This document shows positions 35,725-45,787 of a stretch of DNA of 64,000 nucleotides, piece after piece. The notes under the pieces were generated by a model that ran no database searches, was not told where the DNA came from, and saw only the letters and a program-made list of their open reading frames with translations. The position numbers were made by a program, and so were the translations under genes. Origin of the DNA: Mangrovibacterium diazotrophicum (GTDB lineage: Bacteria > Bacteroidota > Bacteroidia > Bacteroidales > Prolixibacteraceae); NCBI RefSeq assembly GCF_003610535.1, contig NZ_RAPN01000001.1, positions 4,044,059 to 4,108,058 of the forward strand, in the 5' to 3' direction. Numbering within the stretch: position 1 is the first letter of the stretch; each line of letters opens with the position of its first letter.

Positions 35725-36957
35725 ATGATTGTATTAGTATTAAATTGTGGTAGCTCATCCATCAAGTATCAATTGCTTGATATGGTGAATATCGAGGATC
35801 CGGAAGTAAAGGCTATTGGTGTTGTGGAGCGTATCGGACAGGAAGAGGGCGTTCTGACACATAAACCTTTGATCGACGGTGAATACCAAAAATTCAGGTT
35901 TACGGGTAATATCCCGAATCACGAAGCCGGTATTTCCTTAATTATGGAATCACTCGTAAATGAAGTGCACGGCGTAATCGGGGCTGTTTCCGAAATCCAG
36001 GCTGTTGGCCACCGGGTTGCTCACGGCGGCGAGTCGTTTAGCGAGAGTGTTTTGATTAACGATAGCGTTAAAGAAGAGATTAGCAAATTGAGTGATTTGG
36101 CTCCGTTGCATAACCCGGCTCACATTTCGGGTATCGAAGCCATGGAGAAGTTGTTGCTCGGGGTGCCGCAGGTTGCTGTATTCGACACATCGTTTCACCA
36201 ATCCATGCCGCCGGAATCGTTTCTGTATGCTATTCCTTACGAGTATTACACCAAGCACAAATTGCGTCGCTATGGTTTCCACGGAACCAGCCATAAATAC
36301 GTAGCCGAGAAAGCATGCGAGCATTTGGGTCTCGAAATGGATAAAATCAACATCGTCACCTGTCACTTAGGAAACGGTGCCTCTATTGCAGCTATTAAAA
36401 AAGGAAAGTCGTATGATACTTCCATGGGTTTTACACCGGTTGAAGGTTTGATAATGGGAACCCGTGTTGGTAACCTCGACGTTGGTGCTTTGTTGTTCCT
36501 GATGGAAAAAGAAGGACTTGACCTGCAGGGGGCAAACGACCTGATTAATCGTAAAAGTGGTATGCTGGGTATCTCAGGTGTTTCGTCAGATATGCGTGAT
36601 ATTGAAGATGAAGCATGGAATAAGAATAATAAGAGAGCAGCCTTAGCGCTGGATATGTACTACTCGCGCGTGAAACGCTACATTGGCGCATTTGCTGCCG
36701 AAATGGGTGGAATTGATGTGATTATCTTCACCGGTGGCGTAGGCGAAAATGGCCCTGAAACCCGCGAAGCGGTTTGTGCCGGTTTTGGATACATGGGCGT
36801 TGCATTTGATACCGATGCTAATGACGGGGTTCGCGGCGAGCTGAAAGAAATAAGCACTCCAAAGTCGCGCGTAAAAGTAATGGTTGTTCCAACCAACGAA
36901 GAAAAGGTGATCGCAGTAGATACCGTTAATGTATTAAAGTCAGTTGCTGTAAACTAG
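35725..36957 (+). CDS. ackA: Acetate kinase
   Basis: 410 residues, cytosolic. Transfers phosphate between acetyl phosphate and ADP, giving ATP and acetate in fermentation. Signature blocks: LVLNCGSSSIKYQL at the N terminus, the substrate region FDTSFHQSMP, RYGFHGTSHKYV, CHLGNGASI and GVGENGPETRE. It is monocistronic between two terminators. A phosphotransacetylase gene is not adjacent. Confidence 0.97.
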   Translation: MIVLVLNCGSSSIKYQLLDMVNIEDPEVKAIGVVERIGQEEGVLTHKPLIDGEYQKFRFTGNIPNHEAGISLIMESLVNEVHGVIGAVSEIQAVGHRVAHGGESFSESVLINDSVKEEISKLSDLAPLHNPAHISGIEAMEKLLLGVPQVAVFDTSFHQSMPPESFLYAIPYEYYTKHKLRRYGFHGTSHKYVAEKACEHLGLEMDKINIVTCHLGNGASIAAIKKGKSYDTSMGFTPVEGLIMGTRVGNLDVGALLFLMEKEGLDLQGANDLINRKSGMLGISGVSSDMRDIEDEAWNKNNKRAALALDMYYSRVKRYIGAFAAEMGGIDVIIFTGGVGENGPETREAVCAGFGYMGVAFDTDANDGVRGELKEISTPKSRVKVMVVPTNEEKVIAVDTVNVLKSVAVN

Positions 36958-36966
36958 CATATCTTT

Positions 36967-36992
36967 AAAGTCCGGCACTGCCGGACTTTTTT
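36967..36992 (+). terminator. Terminator of ackA
   Basis: AAAGTCCGGC-ACT-GCCGGACTTT, a perfect ten-pair stem with a three-base loop followed by further T. Confidence 0.9.
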
Positions 36993-37051
36993 ATTCGATT
37001 GGGCTGTCCTTATATATACGAGGATGCGAGATCAGCAATTCTTGTTAAGCA

Positions 37052-37082
37052 CAAAAAAAGGCCTTGGGAATTCCCAAAGCCT
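37052..37082 (-). terminator. Terminator of the OmpA-family gene
   Basis: On the minus strand AGGCTTTGGGAATTCCCAAG followed by GCCT is a nearly perfect self-complementary hairpin (about 11 pairs), then seven T. It faces the ackA terminator. Confidence 0.85.
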
Positions 37083-37105
37083 AATATTTTTTCTTCAAAT
37101 ATTTC

Positions 37106-38290
37106 TTATTTCACAATAAATGTTGCTCTTCTGGCAATTTGGCGGGCTCCCGCTGAACTTTTATCAACGCTTGTGTCTTCGCCTTTACCAATTGCGTTCA
37201 AACGTGAGGGGTCAACACCTGCTTCAGTCAACAGTTTCACAACTGCATCTGCACGTTTTTGAGACAATTTTTGATTGTATTCATCAGAACCCAATTCATC
37301 AGCAAAACCCTGCACGTCAACCGATGCTGCAGTATTTTTAGTCAGGTATGCTTTCATGAAGTTGATTGAGTTGGTTGAGCTACCTTGCACCTTGGTGCTG
37401 TTGAAATCAAAGTAAACGCTGATATATCCATCGTTAACCAATTGCTTTACGAATTCATCGTAGCTTGCAGGTTCTTGGTTTTTGAGCGCATCAACATCTT
37501 TCGCTAATTGATCCACATCAGCCTGGGTTTGCTCTAAGTCTGATTTTTCCGCTTTGGTGTCATCAACAGCTTGGATTCTTTCTTCAATGTTTGACACATT
37601 AGAATCCAACACTTTAATTTTTTCATCTTCTCTAAGATACCAATCTGCATGAGTTTTGTTTTTACCCAAGTAAACAGATAGCCCTACGGTCCCATTGAAA
37701 AAACCAGCCAAGTTGTTAAAGTCGATTTCGTCTCCACCGAAACCTCTATTTTGACGAATATTTGCTCTGTAGGTACCGTCTAGGTTCAAAGCCAGTCGGT
37801 TAGATAATTTTATCTGAGCTGTCAGTCCGCCAACAACATTTCCAACCCAATCCTTTCCAACGCTGATTTGATCATAGTCCAGATAACCGACGCCTGCTCC
37901 TGCATGACCCAATAGACCCAATGTTTTTGTCCAGCTTTCAAAATGCAGCATTCTGCCGATATTCATTACGCCTTCCAGCGCTACGCCATACTGTTTTGTT
38001 GTATAGTCAATATCGGCATCACTGCTTGCAGAGAACTTGTTGTAAACAAAATTCATTTTGTAACCGAATTTTTCATCAAGCATGTGACGTAATCCGAGGT
38101 CAACAGCGAGAAAATTTGGATCCACAGCATAGTAGCCCGGGCTAAAAGTGCGCTGCCATTGTTTTGTGAGACCAACGCCTCCCTCGATAGACCACTTGTT
38201 GAATTCTGCTTCGAATTCTGAATCGTCCTGAGCGAACGCGTAGCTTCCAGAAATACAAATAAGAACGAAAAGTAAAAACTTCTTTTTCAT
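37106..38290 (-). CDS. OmpA-family outer-membrane protein
   Basis: 394 residues. Signal peptide (MKKKFLLFVLICISGSYAFAQ), an N-terminal beta-barrel (about 30-215), a short coiled coil (about 225-265, NIEERIQAVDD and AEKSDLEQTQADVDQLAKDV) and a C-terminal OmpA domain that binds peptidoglycan (VYFDFNSTKV, then SVDVQGFADELGSDEYNQKL and LSQKRADAVVKLL). It anchors the outer membrane to the wall and is probably abundant. It is a single-gene unit. Confidence 0.93.
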   Translation of the reverse strand: MKKKFLLFVLICISGSYAFAQDDSEFEAEFNKWSIEGGVGLTKQWQRTFSPGYYAVDPNFLAVDLGLRHMLDEKFGYKMNFVYNKFSASSDADIDYTTKQYGVALEGVMNIGRMLHFESWTKTLGLLGHAGAGVGYLDYDQISVGKDWVGNVVGGLTAQIKLSNRLALNLDGTYRANIRQNRGFGGDEIDFNNLAGFFNGTVGLSVYLGKNKTHADWYLREDEKIKVLDSNVSNIEERIQAVDDTKAEKSDLEQTQADVDQLAKDVDALKNQEPASYDEFVKQLVNDGYISVYFDFNSTKVQGSSTNSINFMKAYLTKNTAASVDVQGFADELGSDEYNQKLSQKRADAVVKLLTEAGVDPSRLNAIGKGEDTSVDKSSAGARQIARRATFIVK

Positions 38291-39003
38291 AAAACTCTTT
38301 TTTTAGATATTAATGAGATAATATATAAATGCACACAGCAATACTCTGCTATCTCTTTTCAGTTAGTTTTCGCATTTCACAAAGACCGACCAATATATCT
38401 GCAAACCATTGTAATTTTCAACCGAAACTAACAAGTCGCCTGGTTTCGATATTTTTATAGTTATAACCTTTTGTTTTGTCTAGTCCTGTTGTGACAAATA
38501 ATTAGTTGGTAAATATAACTATTCTTGTACATCATAAAAGGTTTACTGTATTGTATTTTGCGTTCAACTAATTGTTTTCTATTTGATTGGGGCATTTTTC
38601 ATGTTAAAACTTTCCCCGCGGCAAATATGATCATGTTGTTGCTAGCCTGTTAATGAGACATTGTAGACTTAAACGTGATAAATTACAGACTATTTTATTT
38701 GATAAGTATGAATTTTACGTTCTTAGAAAGAATTCCTACACAATCCCAATAAATTCATCCGGTTTATCTAAATGAACGACGTGCATAGCATTAATTTTTT
38801 TATGAGTGCCACATTGCAATGACCACATCACTTTGTCAGCATCTATTAGCAATATAAATTAGACGAAGTATGTTTTGCTACTATTTGGTGTCGGTTGATT
38901 TTTGGAAATCAGATGTGGAAAAGTGCGCTGTACAGGAGGCTTCGGTATTTTGTTGTTTTCCGGTTGTTGATTAAGTTTACTTGAAATAGAACAAAACCTA
39001 AAC
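38291..39003. other. Long intergenic region, divergent promoters expected
   Basis: 713 AT-rich bases between divergent genes. A minus-strand CATATTTG near 38624 is one base off the -7 consensus and could start a long ompA leader, but this is weak. No RNA gene or open frame convinced me. Confidence 0.35.
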
Positions 39004-39684
39004 ATGAACAACCCGGAAATCATTATCCTGATTGCTTGCGCTTTTCTGCTGATCATTTTTCTCAGTTGGTATTTCAACAAGAATACAGTTATAAAACGTA
39101 AGTTGAAACGTGCGACTTATCGTCGCTTCACCGAAATACGCCGCGGCGAGCTTGCTAAATTGGTTGGCAAAGTACAGTTTATAGACGAGCCTTTGAGAGC
39201 CCCGCTTTCAGGAAGAACCTGTGCCTATTACCACGTGGTGGTTGAGCAACGGGTTTCGAATGGGAAGAACTCGCATTGGAAAACGTTAATAGAGGAGGAG
39301 CGCAGCTGCAAATTTGCGTTGCGTGAGGGAAGTCGCTATGCCTATATTCGATCCGAAAAAGTTAAAAGCTACGTGGTTGACGATGCGAAGTATAAATCAG
39401 GTTTATGGGAGGATGCCAGCCAGCAGTTGGAGCGCTATTTAAATGAGCATGGAATTAAAAGCGTTTCAAGTTTGGGTTTCAACAAAACGATCCGTTACCG
39501 GGAGGGTGTTTTGGAAGAAAATGAAGAAGTTGCTGTGCTGGGAACCGGCGAATGGCACAATGCTATGGACCTTGGTTTGCCGCCACAGTTGGAACGGGTA
39601 TTGCTGGTCCAATCACCGCAGGATGGCGTTGTCTATCTGAGCGATTCACCCGATACAGTGAAGCATTCGGATGCTCGGTTTTAG
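39004..39684 (+). CDS. GIDE-domain membrane protein
   Basis: 226 residues. One N-terminal membrane helix (about 5-24, IIILIACAFLLIIFLSWYF), then a soluble domain starting GELAKLVGKVQFIDEPLRAP and SGRTCAYYHVVVEQR, the pattern of the GIDE domain first named in eukaryotic E3 ubiquitin ligases. No RING domain is present, as in bacterial members. The function in bacteria is unknown. It is a single gene. Confidence 0.75.
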   Translation: MNNPEIIILIACAFLLIIFLSWYFNKNTVIKRKLKRATYRRFTEIRRGELAKLVGKVQFIDEPLRAPLSGRTCAYYHVVVEQRVSNGKNSHWKTLIEEERSCKFALREGSRYAYIRSEKVKSYVVDDAKYKSGLWEDASQQLERYLNEHGIKSVSSLGFNKTIRYREGVLEENEEVAVLGTGEWHNAMDLGLPPQLERVLLVQSPQDGVVYLSDSPDTVKHSDARF

Positions 39685-39740
39685 ACTTTGCAATCCTTCT
39701 TTCATATACTGTTGGTATTTTCATTTTTAGCGAATAATGC

Positions 39741-39748
39741 TACTTTTG
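39741..39748 (+). promoter_or_regulatory. -7 element candidate for the PNGase F-like gene
   Basis: TACTTTTG fits TAnnTTTG, 85 bases before the ATG at 39833. The -33 match is poor, so this is only a candidate. Confidence 0.4.
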
Positions 39749-39832
39749 AAAAATATTTCTAAAGTTGTTGGTTGATTAACCATACTTTGGAATTGCAATT
39801 TATTTCAGCTTAATCCTAAACCACAGTATACC

Positions 39833-41761
39833 ATGTTATCTCGATTAATCATTTTTACAGTGGCGTTTGCTCTTTGCTTCGGATCCCTGGCGGTGCAGGC
39901 CGAAACAAAAGTGGTGACTTCTCACCCGAATGTGACTATTACCTGCGACCCGAGTGGCGAAAATCATTTTGCGCGCTGGGCCGTGTTTCCTGACAAAAAA
40001 GTGCCGGTTCGGCGCGTGTTTATGGAGTTAACGCTTGGCTATCCGGACTCCCTGAACATTGCCCACTGGGATTACCTCGATCACATCACTATCCGGCGTG
40101 TCGGTGGAATTAAGGGAGATACGCTGAACCTGGAGTTAGGCCGAATGCTGACGCCTTACGGGAGTAATTTCAAACCGTGCTGGAAATGGAAATGGCGGGT
40201 TGACGTAACCGATTTTGCATCGTTGTTGCGAGACAGTGTTGAAATAGATTATATGCACTCGGGTTATGAGAGCAAAGAAGTGGGCTGGTCGTTGAATATC
40301 GATTTTCAGCTCCAACTGGGCACTCCTGCGGCAGAATTGGTGAGCTACCAAAACTTGTATACCGGCAATTACGCTTATGGCGATACGCTTAACCCGATCA
40401 GTAAGTCATTGGCACCGATTGACGTAAATATGAGTCCAAAGGCAGAGTTCGGTCGTTTGCGAATTCAGCACACTGGCCATGGTATGGACAGGCCCCGTGG
40501 CTGCAGTGAGTTTTGCAGTCGTTGGCGTGAAGTTTATCTTGACGGAACGGTGATCGATCGCCGGAACATGTGGAAAGAGTGTGCCGATAATGCTTTGTAC
40601 CCGCAAGGCGGAACCTGGATTTTCGACCGAGCCTATTGGTGCCCCGGTGATTTGCAACCGGCCGACTTGATCGATTTCAAGGTAACCAAGCCGCAGCACG
40701 AGATTGATATTGAAATGGAATCCTACACGGCAGAAGGCAAAGCATCCGCTAACGAAGCCATCAATGCGATACTTTTTCAATATAAAACCCCTGCGAAGGA
40801 ATTTGACGTTGCAATTGACGAGATCAAAGTGCCCAATAACGATCCAAGTTACAACCGACTTAATCCATCATGTTTCGAGCCGAGAGTTGTGATTCGAAAT
40901 ATGGGTAGCGAACCCTTGCAGGCTGTCGAGATTGTTTACGGAACCGAAGGTTTTCCTTTCAAAACTTTCTCATGGACCGGTAGCCTAAATTTTTATGAGT
41001 CAACAGAAGTTGTTTTGCCGGGGAATATCGATTTTCAGCCAGGGAAAAACACGTTCTCGGTTCAGGTGAATTTGCCCGAAAAACATAACGACGGTTGGGA
41101 GGGCGACAATTTCCTTCAATCGCAGTTTGATGCGCCGAAAGAGTTGCCGGAGAAAATGCTGTTGGTTTATAAAACGAATAATGCACCAAAAGATAACACG
41201 ATCGCGATTTTAAACGGCGATGGCAAGCTTGTTTATGAACGAACCCCGGATTCGAGCGAAGCAAACACCATCTACACTGACACGCTGAAACTTCCGGAAG
41301 GTCGGTACCGCATGGCTTTGCGCGATACCGCTAATAATGGTCTGGAGTTTTGGTTTATGCCCGATCAAGGCTACGGCTACCTGTACCTGTCTGATTTGAG
41401 TGGACGTAAACTGCATCGTTTTGAAAGCGACTGCGGACTAGGTGAAACACTCGATTTTACAACAAGTCTAAGTGCTCGGATCGATAGTTCGGTGGAACAG
41501 GAGATGTTTATTCTGCATCCCCGGATGTTCAAGGACAAGACCGAGCTGTTTGTTGATTTGGATGGTCCTTCAGATGGAGAAATTCATATTTTGGCAGATG
41601 GTAAGCTCGTTCGATCGGTTCCGTTCACCCAGGTAAAAAAACGAACTTTTGAACTGGATTTCTCCGATTTTGAGGATGGGCGTTATGTGGTTGAATTGTT
41701 TGTAAACAAAGAAAGCAAGATGAAGCTTCGGGTTAACAAAACCCAAAGGCAGTACAATTAA
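39833..41761 (+). CDS. Peptide-N-glycosidase F-like secreted protein, extended
   Basis: 642 residues with a signal peptide (ends AVQAE, near residue 24). Residues about 30-320 match PNGase F in layout: an N-terminal beta-sandwich with HWDYLDHITIRRVGG and a second with QHTGHGMDRPRGCSEFCSRW, REVYLDGTVIDRRNMW and YPQGGTWIFDRAYWCPGD. The family removes N-glycans from asparagine in glycoproteins. The protein is nearly twice the usual length; the C-terminal 300 residues hold two or three further beta domains, the last (DGRYVVELFVNKE) resembling a type IX sorting domain. Activity is inferred; the catalytic acids were not checked one by one. Confidence 0.8.
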   Translation: MLSRLIIFTVAFALCFGSLAVQAETKVVTSHPNVTITCDPSGENHFARWAVFPDKKVPVRRVFMELTLGYPDSLNIAHWDYLDHITIRRVGGIKGDTLNLELGRMLTPYGSNFKPCWKWKWRVDVTDFASLLRDSVEIDYMHSGYESKEVGWSLNIDFQLQLGTPAAELVSYQNLYTGNYAYGDTLNPISKSLAPIDVNMSPKAEFGRLRIQHTGHGMDRPRGCSEFCSRWREVYLDGTVIDRRNMWKECADNALYPQGGTWIFDRAYWCPGDLQPADLIDFKVTKPQHEIDIEMESYTAEGKASANEAINAILFQYKTPAKEFDVAIDEIKVPNNDPSYNRLNPSCFEPRVVIRNMGSEPLQAVEIVYGTEGFPFKTFSWTGSLNFYESTEVVLPGNIDFQPGKNTFSVQVNLPEKHNDGWEGDNFLQSQFDAPKELPEKMLLVYKTNNAPKDNTIAILNGDGKLVYERTPDSSEANTIYTDTLKLPEGRYRMALRDTANNGLEFWFMPDQGYGYLYLSDLSGRKLHRFESDCGLGETLDFTTSLSARIDSSVEQEMFILHPRMFKDKTELFVDLDGPSDGEIHILADGKLVRSVPFTQVKKRTFELDFSDFEDGRYVVELFVNKESKMKLRVNKTQRQYN

Positions 41762-41891
41762 AGATGATACGAATGAGAGGAGCAGCGCAAGTTGTTCCTC
41801 TCGTTGTTTTGATACCTTGGGGAACTGACCAATGTTCTGTTATTTGGTGTGGTTTTGTCGTAACTTTTATAGAAAGCCAAAATCACCAGCC

Positions 41892-44177
41892 ATGGAAAAA
41901 TCTGTCTACAACGATGCTTTGCGGTATCACGAAAAGGGAAGACCGGGCAAGATCGAAGTTGTTCCGACCAAACCACACGAAACACAATACGATCTCTCAT
42001 TAGCCTATACGCCCGGAGTCGCGCAGCCCTGCCGCGAAATCCAGCAAAATCCGGAAGAAATTTATCGCTACACATCGAAAGGAAATTTGGTTGCTGTTGT
42101 CTCGAACGGAACAGCCGTTTTGGGTCTGGGCGATATTGGTCCCGCTGCCGGTAAACCCGTTATGGAAGGGAAGGGGATGCTCTTTAAGATATTTGCCGAT
42201 GTTGACGTTTTCGATATCGAGGTGAACGAAAAAGACCCCGATCGGCTGATTGAAGTAGTGAAAGCTATTTCGCCAACTTTTGGAGGAATCAACCTCGAAG
42301 ATATCAAAGCACCGGAGTGTTTTTACGTTGAAGAAAAGCTGAAAGCGCAATTGGATATTCCTGTATTTCATGACGATCAACATGGGACAGCTATTATTTC
42401 GGGGGCGGCGCTTTTGAATTCATTGGAAATTACCGGGAAGAATATCGCAGACATTCGGGTTGTGATCAGTGGGGCAGGAGCTGCCGCTATTTCCTGTGCT
42501 AAATTGTATGTACAGTTGGGGGTGAAGCAGGAAAGCATTGTCATGTTCGATAGTCGGGGAGCCCTTTCGAAAAGCCGAACAGATTTGAATGAAGCCAAAA
42601 AGCAGTTTGCATGCGATATGGACTATCAATCATTAGCCGATGCGATGGATGGCGCGGATCTGTTTCTGGGACTTTCTGTTGGCAACCTGGTTTCCGCGGA
42701 TATGGTTCGGTTGATGGCTAAAGACCCGGTAGTTTTTGCGATGGCGAACCCGACTCCGGAGATTGCCTACGACGAAGCAACCAGCGTGCGCGATGATATA
42801 ATTATGGCGACCGGTCGCAGCGACTTTCCCAACCAGATTAATAATGTGCTGGGTTTCCCGTTTATTTTTCGCGGAGCATTGGATGTTCGGGCGCGCGAGA
42901 TCAATGAACCCATGAAAATTGCTGCGGTGAAAGCATTGGCTGCACTGGCAAAAAAATATGTTCCCGAGTTGGTGACCAAGGCGTACAACATGGAGAATAT
43001 TGTTTTCGGAAAAGAGTATATTATTCCGAAGCCTTTGGATCCGCGCTTAATTACAACAGTTGCGCCGGCTGTCGCCCGGGCCGCAATGGAAACCGGTGTA
43101 GCCCGCAAACCGATTGAAAATTGGGATGATTACGAGCGGGAACTGAGCGCTCGTTTAGGCTCGGAGAACAAGCTGATTATGACGATTTGCAACAAGGCGA
43201 AACTGAATCCCAAGCGGGTTGTTTTTGCCGATGCCAATAATCTGAAGATGTTGAAAGCGGCGCGTTTTGTGCAAGAGCAGGGAATTGCTCACCCGATTCT
43301 GCTCGGGAAAAAAGCAGAGATTCAGAAAATACTTTCCGACAATAAAATAGAACTGGATGGCGTGCCGATCATCGATATTTTTCAGGATGTGACGGATGAA
43401 AAACGGCAACAATATGCTCGCCTGCTGTTTGAAAAGAGGAAGCGAAAAGGTATGAGCTACGATGAAGCGCTTGAAAAAATGGACAGCCGCGATTATTTCG
43501 GTTGCATGATGGTAGAGACGGGAGAAGCCGATGCCTTCATTTCCGGTTTTTCAAGAAAATATGCGGATACCATTCGACCGGCGATTCATGTGATTGGTAC
43601 GAAGGAAGAGTTCAACCATATAGCAGGCATGTACATTATGCTGACACCGAAAGGGCCGCTTTTTCTGGCCGACACAACAGTGAACTCCGATCCCGCACCG
43701 CAGACCATTGCTGATACCACGGTTTTAGTGGCGAATGAAGTTCGTCGGTTTAAAATTGAGCCACGGATTGCCGTTTTGAGTTATTCCAACTTTGGTGCTT
43801 TTAAAGGAAAAGGAAGCCCGGTAAGGGCAAGCGAGGCCGTGAAAATTCTGCATCAGAATTATCCCGATCTGATTGTGGATGGCGAGATGCAAGCCAACTA
43901 CGCGCTGAATGGAGCTTTGCGGCAAAAGAAATTTCCGTTTACCAAACTCGGTGATGCGGATGCAAATGTACTGATTTTTCCAAACCTCAGTTCCGGGAAT
44001 ATTCTGTACAAAGTGTTGCAGGAACTGGGAACAGCCAAAGCTCTCGGTCCGATTCTGCTGGGGATGAAAAAGCCCATCCATGTGTTGCAAATGGAAAGCT
44101 CGGTTCGGGAGATTGTCAACCTGGTGGCTATTGCAGTGGTCGATGCCCAGGAAGCAGAAATAACAAAACAGACTTGA
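41892..44177 (+). CDS. maeB: NADP-dependent malic enzyme with phosphotransacetylase-like domain
   Basis: 761 residues. The N-terminal malic enzyme part (about 1-430) has [24 protein letters not shown] and the dinucleotide fold [16 protein letters not shown]; it decarboxylates malate to pyruvate. The C-terminal part (about 435-761) resembles phosphotransacetylase ([22 protein letters not shown]) and in MaeB-type enzymes is regulatory, binding acetyl-CoA. The open frame starts 20 codons upstream, but [16 protein letters not shown] at 41892 is the family start. Confidence 0.94.
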   Translation: MEKSVYNDALRYHEKGRPGKIEVVPTKPHETQYDLSLAYTPGVAQPCREIQQNPEEIYRYTSKGNLVAVVSNGTAVLGLGDIGPAAGKPVMEGKGMLFKIFADVDVFDIEVNEKDPDRLIEVVKAISPTFGGINLEDIKAPECFYVEEKLKAQLDIPVFHDDQHGTAIISGAALLNSLEITGKNIADIRVVISGAGAAAISCAKLYVQLGVKQESIVMFDSRGALSKSRTDLNEAKKQFACDMDYQSLADAMDGADLFLGLSVGNLVSADMVRLMAKDPVVFAMANPTPEIAYDEATSVRDDIIMATGRSDFPNQINNVLGFPFIFRGALDVRAREINEPMKIAAVKALAALAKKYVPELVTKAYNMENIVFGKEYIIPKPLDPRLITTVAPAVARAAMETGVARKPIENWDDYERELSARLGSENKLIMTICNKAKLNPKRVVFADANNLKMLKAARFVQEQGIAHPILLGKKAEIQKILSDNKIELDGVPIIDIFQDVTDEKRQQYARLLFEKRKRKGMSYDEALEKMDSRDYFGCMMVETGEADAFISGFSRKYADTIRPAIHVIGTKEEFNHIAGMYIMLTPKGPLFLADTTVNSDPAPQTIADTTVLVANEVRRFKIEPRIAVLSYSNFGAFKGKGSPVRASEAVKILHQNYPDLIVDGEMQANYALNGALRQKKFPFTKLGDADANVLIFPNLSSGNILYKVLQELGTAKALGPILLGMKKPIHVLQMESSVREIVNLVAIAVVDAQEAEITKQT

Positions 44178-44313
44178 GTTGAAAGAATCACAGATTTTCC
44201 AGAATGACGAAAATTTTCCATGTAAATGGTTGTCTTGGTTGTCACGTTATCAACCCATTTCATCCTGGTACCGATGAATACCTTTGCGCCTTTGCGTGCA
44301 TCGCTTTTACTAC

Positions 44314-44345
44314 AAAAAAGGAGACATCGTAATTGATGCCTCCTT
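44314..44345 (-). terminator. Terminator of the RND efflux operon
   Basis: On the minus strand GGAGGCATC and GATGTCTCC form a nine-pair stem (one wobble) with a six-base loop, followed by six T. It lies 28 bases past the outer-membrane factor gene. Confidence 0.85.
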
Positions 44346-44371
44346 AATCGTGTTTTCAGATTGTGATCTTC

Positions 44372-45763
44372 TTATTTCCAGCCACCACCCAGTGCACGGT
44401 ATAGCGTGACAACTGCGTTCAGCTTCTGGATGTGATCACTGACATTGCTTAATTGCGCGGCCAGCAAACTTTGTTGAGCATTCAATACTTCGGTATAAGT
44501 TGCTGATCCGTATGTGAGTAATTCTTTGGTGTATTCAACTGATTTTTCCAGTGACTCCAATTGTTTTTGGCGAAGTTCCATTTTACGTACCGATGCGTCG
44601 TAAGTGTTCAGTGCATTGTTCACTTCTGCACCTGCATTCAATAAGGTACTTTTGAAACTTAGCAGTGCTTCTTGTTTTTGCGCTTCTGCTACCTCAAGTC
44701 GGGTTCGGTTTGCCCGTTTGTTAAAAATGGGCTCGGCTAAACCACCAACTACTGTCGCCATGAACGATCCGGGATCAAGCAGTTCACTCCAATCCAGCGA
44801 TTCAAAGCCTCCGGTAGCGGTTAATGTTACCGATGGGTAAAAGTATGCCTTGGCGTTGTTACGCATTTCGAAAGCACTGATCACCGCATATTCAGCTTGC
44901 ATCACGTCCGGACGATTGTCCAATAGCTCTGAAGGGACACCGATTGTCAGCATTGAATTGGCTTGTTGATCTTCCAATTTGCCGCGAGCAATCGGGCCCG
45001 GAGTGCGTCCAAGGAGCAAACTCAGCGTATTTTCGGCTGCTTTTATTTGCTGTTCCAGATCCGGGATGGTTACTTCTGCCGCATAGCGTGCCGCTTCACT
45101 TTGTACAACCGCTGCTCCGGTTACGTTGCCTTGGTCCTTCAAAATTTTCATGGTTTCCACCAGGTTGGCGTTGGTTACAACTGTTTCTTTTGTAATCTTC
45201 AGTTGACTATCCAGTGCCAATAAATTATAATAGGCCGTTGCAATGCTTGAGATTAAGCTGGTTTGAACCGCTTTGCGTGCTGCGTCGGTTCCTAAATAAT
45301 CGGCGTATGCCGCTTTTTTCGCTGTGTTCAGTTTTCCCCAAATGTCGATTTCCCAACTGGCTTCCAGCGAAAGCTGTTGTCCCTGGTATTCGCGGGGACC
45401 ATCCGGGTAAGTCGATTCCGAGTTTCTTACGTAGGTGTAACCAGCTTGTGCAGATAAAGAAGGAAGCATAGCTGCCCGACCTTGTTTGAAATAGGCTTCG
45501 GAGGCTTTTACGCGTTGAATTGCTGCCTGTAAATCCAGGTTGTTCCGAAGTCCCTCGGCAATTAAAGTGTCCAAAATTGGATCGTTGAAAAGCTTATCCC
45601 AAGATTCGTTGGCCAGGTTGCTGGTGCTGTCGGCAACTGATGAATTGTAAAGTCCATCTGTGCTCTCAGGACTGCGTTCGTAGTGTCGGCTGCCGCTACA
45701 CGAATAAAGCGTAGCTGCAGTGACGACCGCGAGGATTATGTTTTTGAATGAATTTGTTTTCAT
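44372..45763 (-). CDS. RND efflux outer-membrane factor (OprM/NodT type lipoprotein)
   Basis: 463 residues. Lipobox near residue 22 (ATLYSCSGS), then the duplicated OEP domain with long helices (SWEIDIWGKLNTAKKAAYADYL; PDVMQAEYAVISAFEMRNNAKA). It forms the trimeric outer-membrane exit duct for the adjacent RND pump. It is the last gene of the marR-MFP-RND-OMF operon, 24 bases after the pump gene. Confidence 0.93.
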   Translation of the reverse strand: MKTNSFKNIILAVVTAATLYSCSGSRHYERSPESTDGLYNSSVADSTSNLANESWDKLFNDPILDTLIAEGLRNNLDLQAAIQRVKASEAYFKQGRAAMLPSLSAQAGYTYVRNSESTYPDGPREYQGQQLSLEASWEIDIWGKLNTAKKAAYADYLGTDAARKAVQTSLISSIATAYYNLLALDSQLKITKETVVTNANLVETMKILKDQGNVTGAAVVQSEAARYAAEVTIPDLEQQIKAAENTLSLLLGRTPGPIARGKLEDQQANSMLTIGVPSELLDNRPDVMQAEYAVISAFEMRNNAKAYFYPSVTLTATGGFESLDWSELLDPGSFMATVVGGLAEPIFNKRANRTRLEVAEAQKQEALLSFKSTLLNAGAEVNNALNTYDASVRKMELRQKQLESLEKSVEYTKELLTYGSATYTEVLNAQQSLLAAQLSNVSDHIQKLNAVVTLYRALGGGWK

Positions 45764-45787
45764 ATTTCTTTCAACTTATGGTGGACA

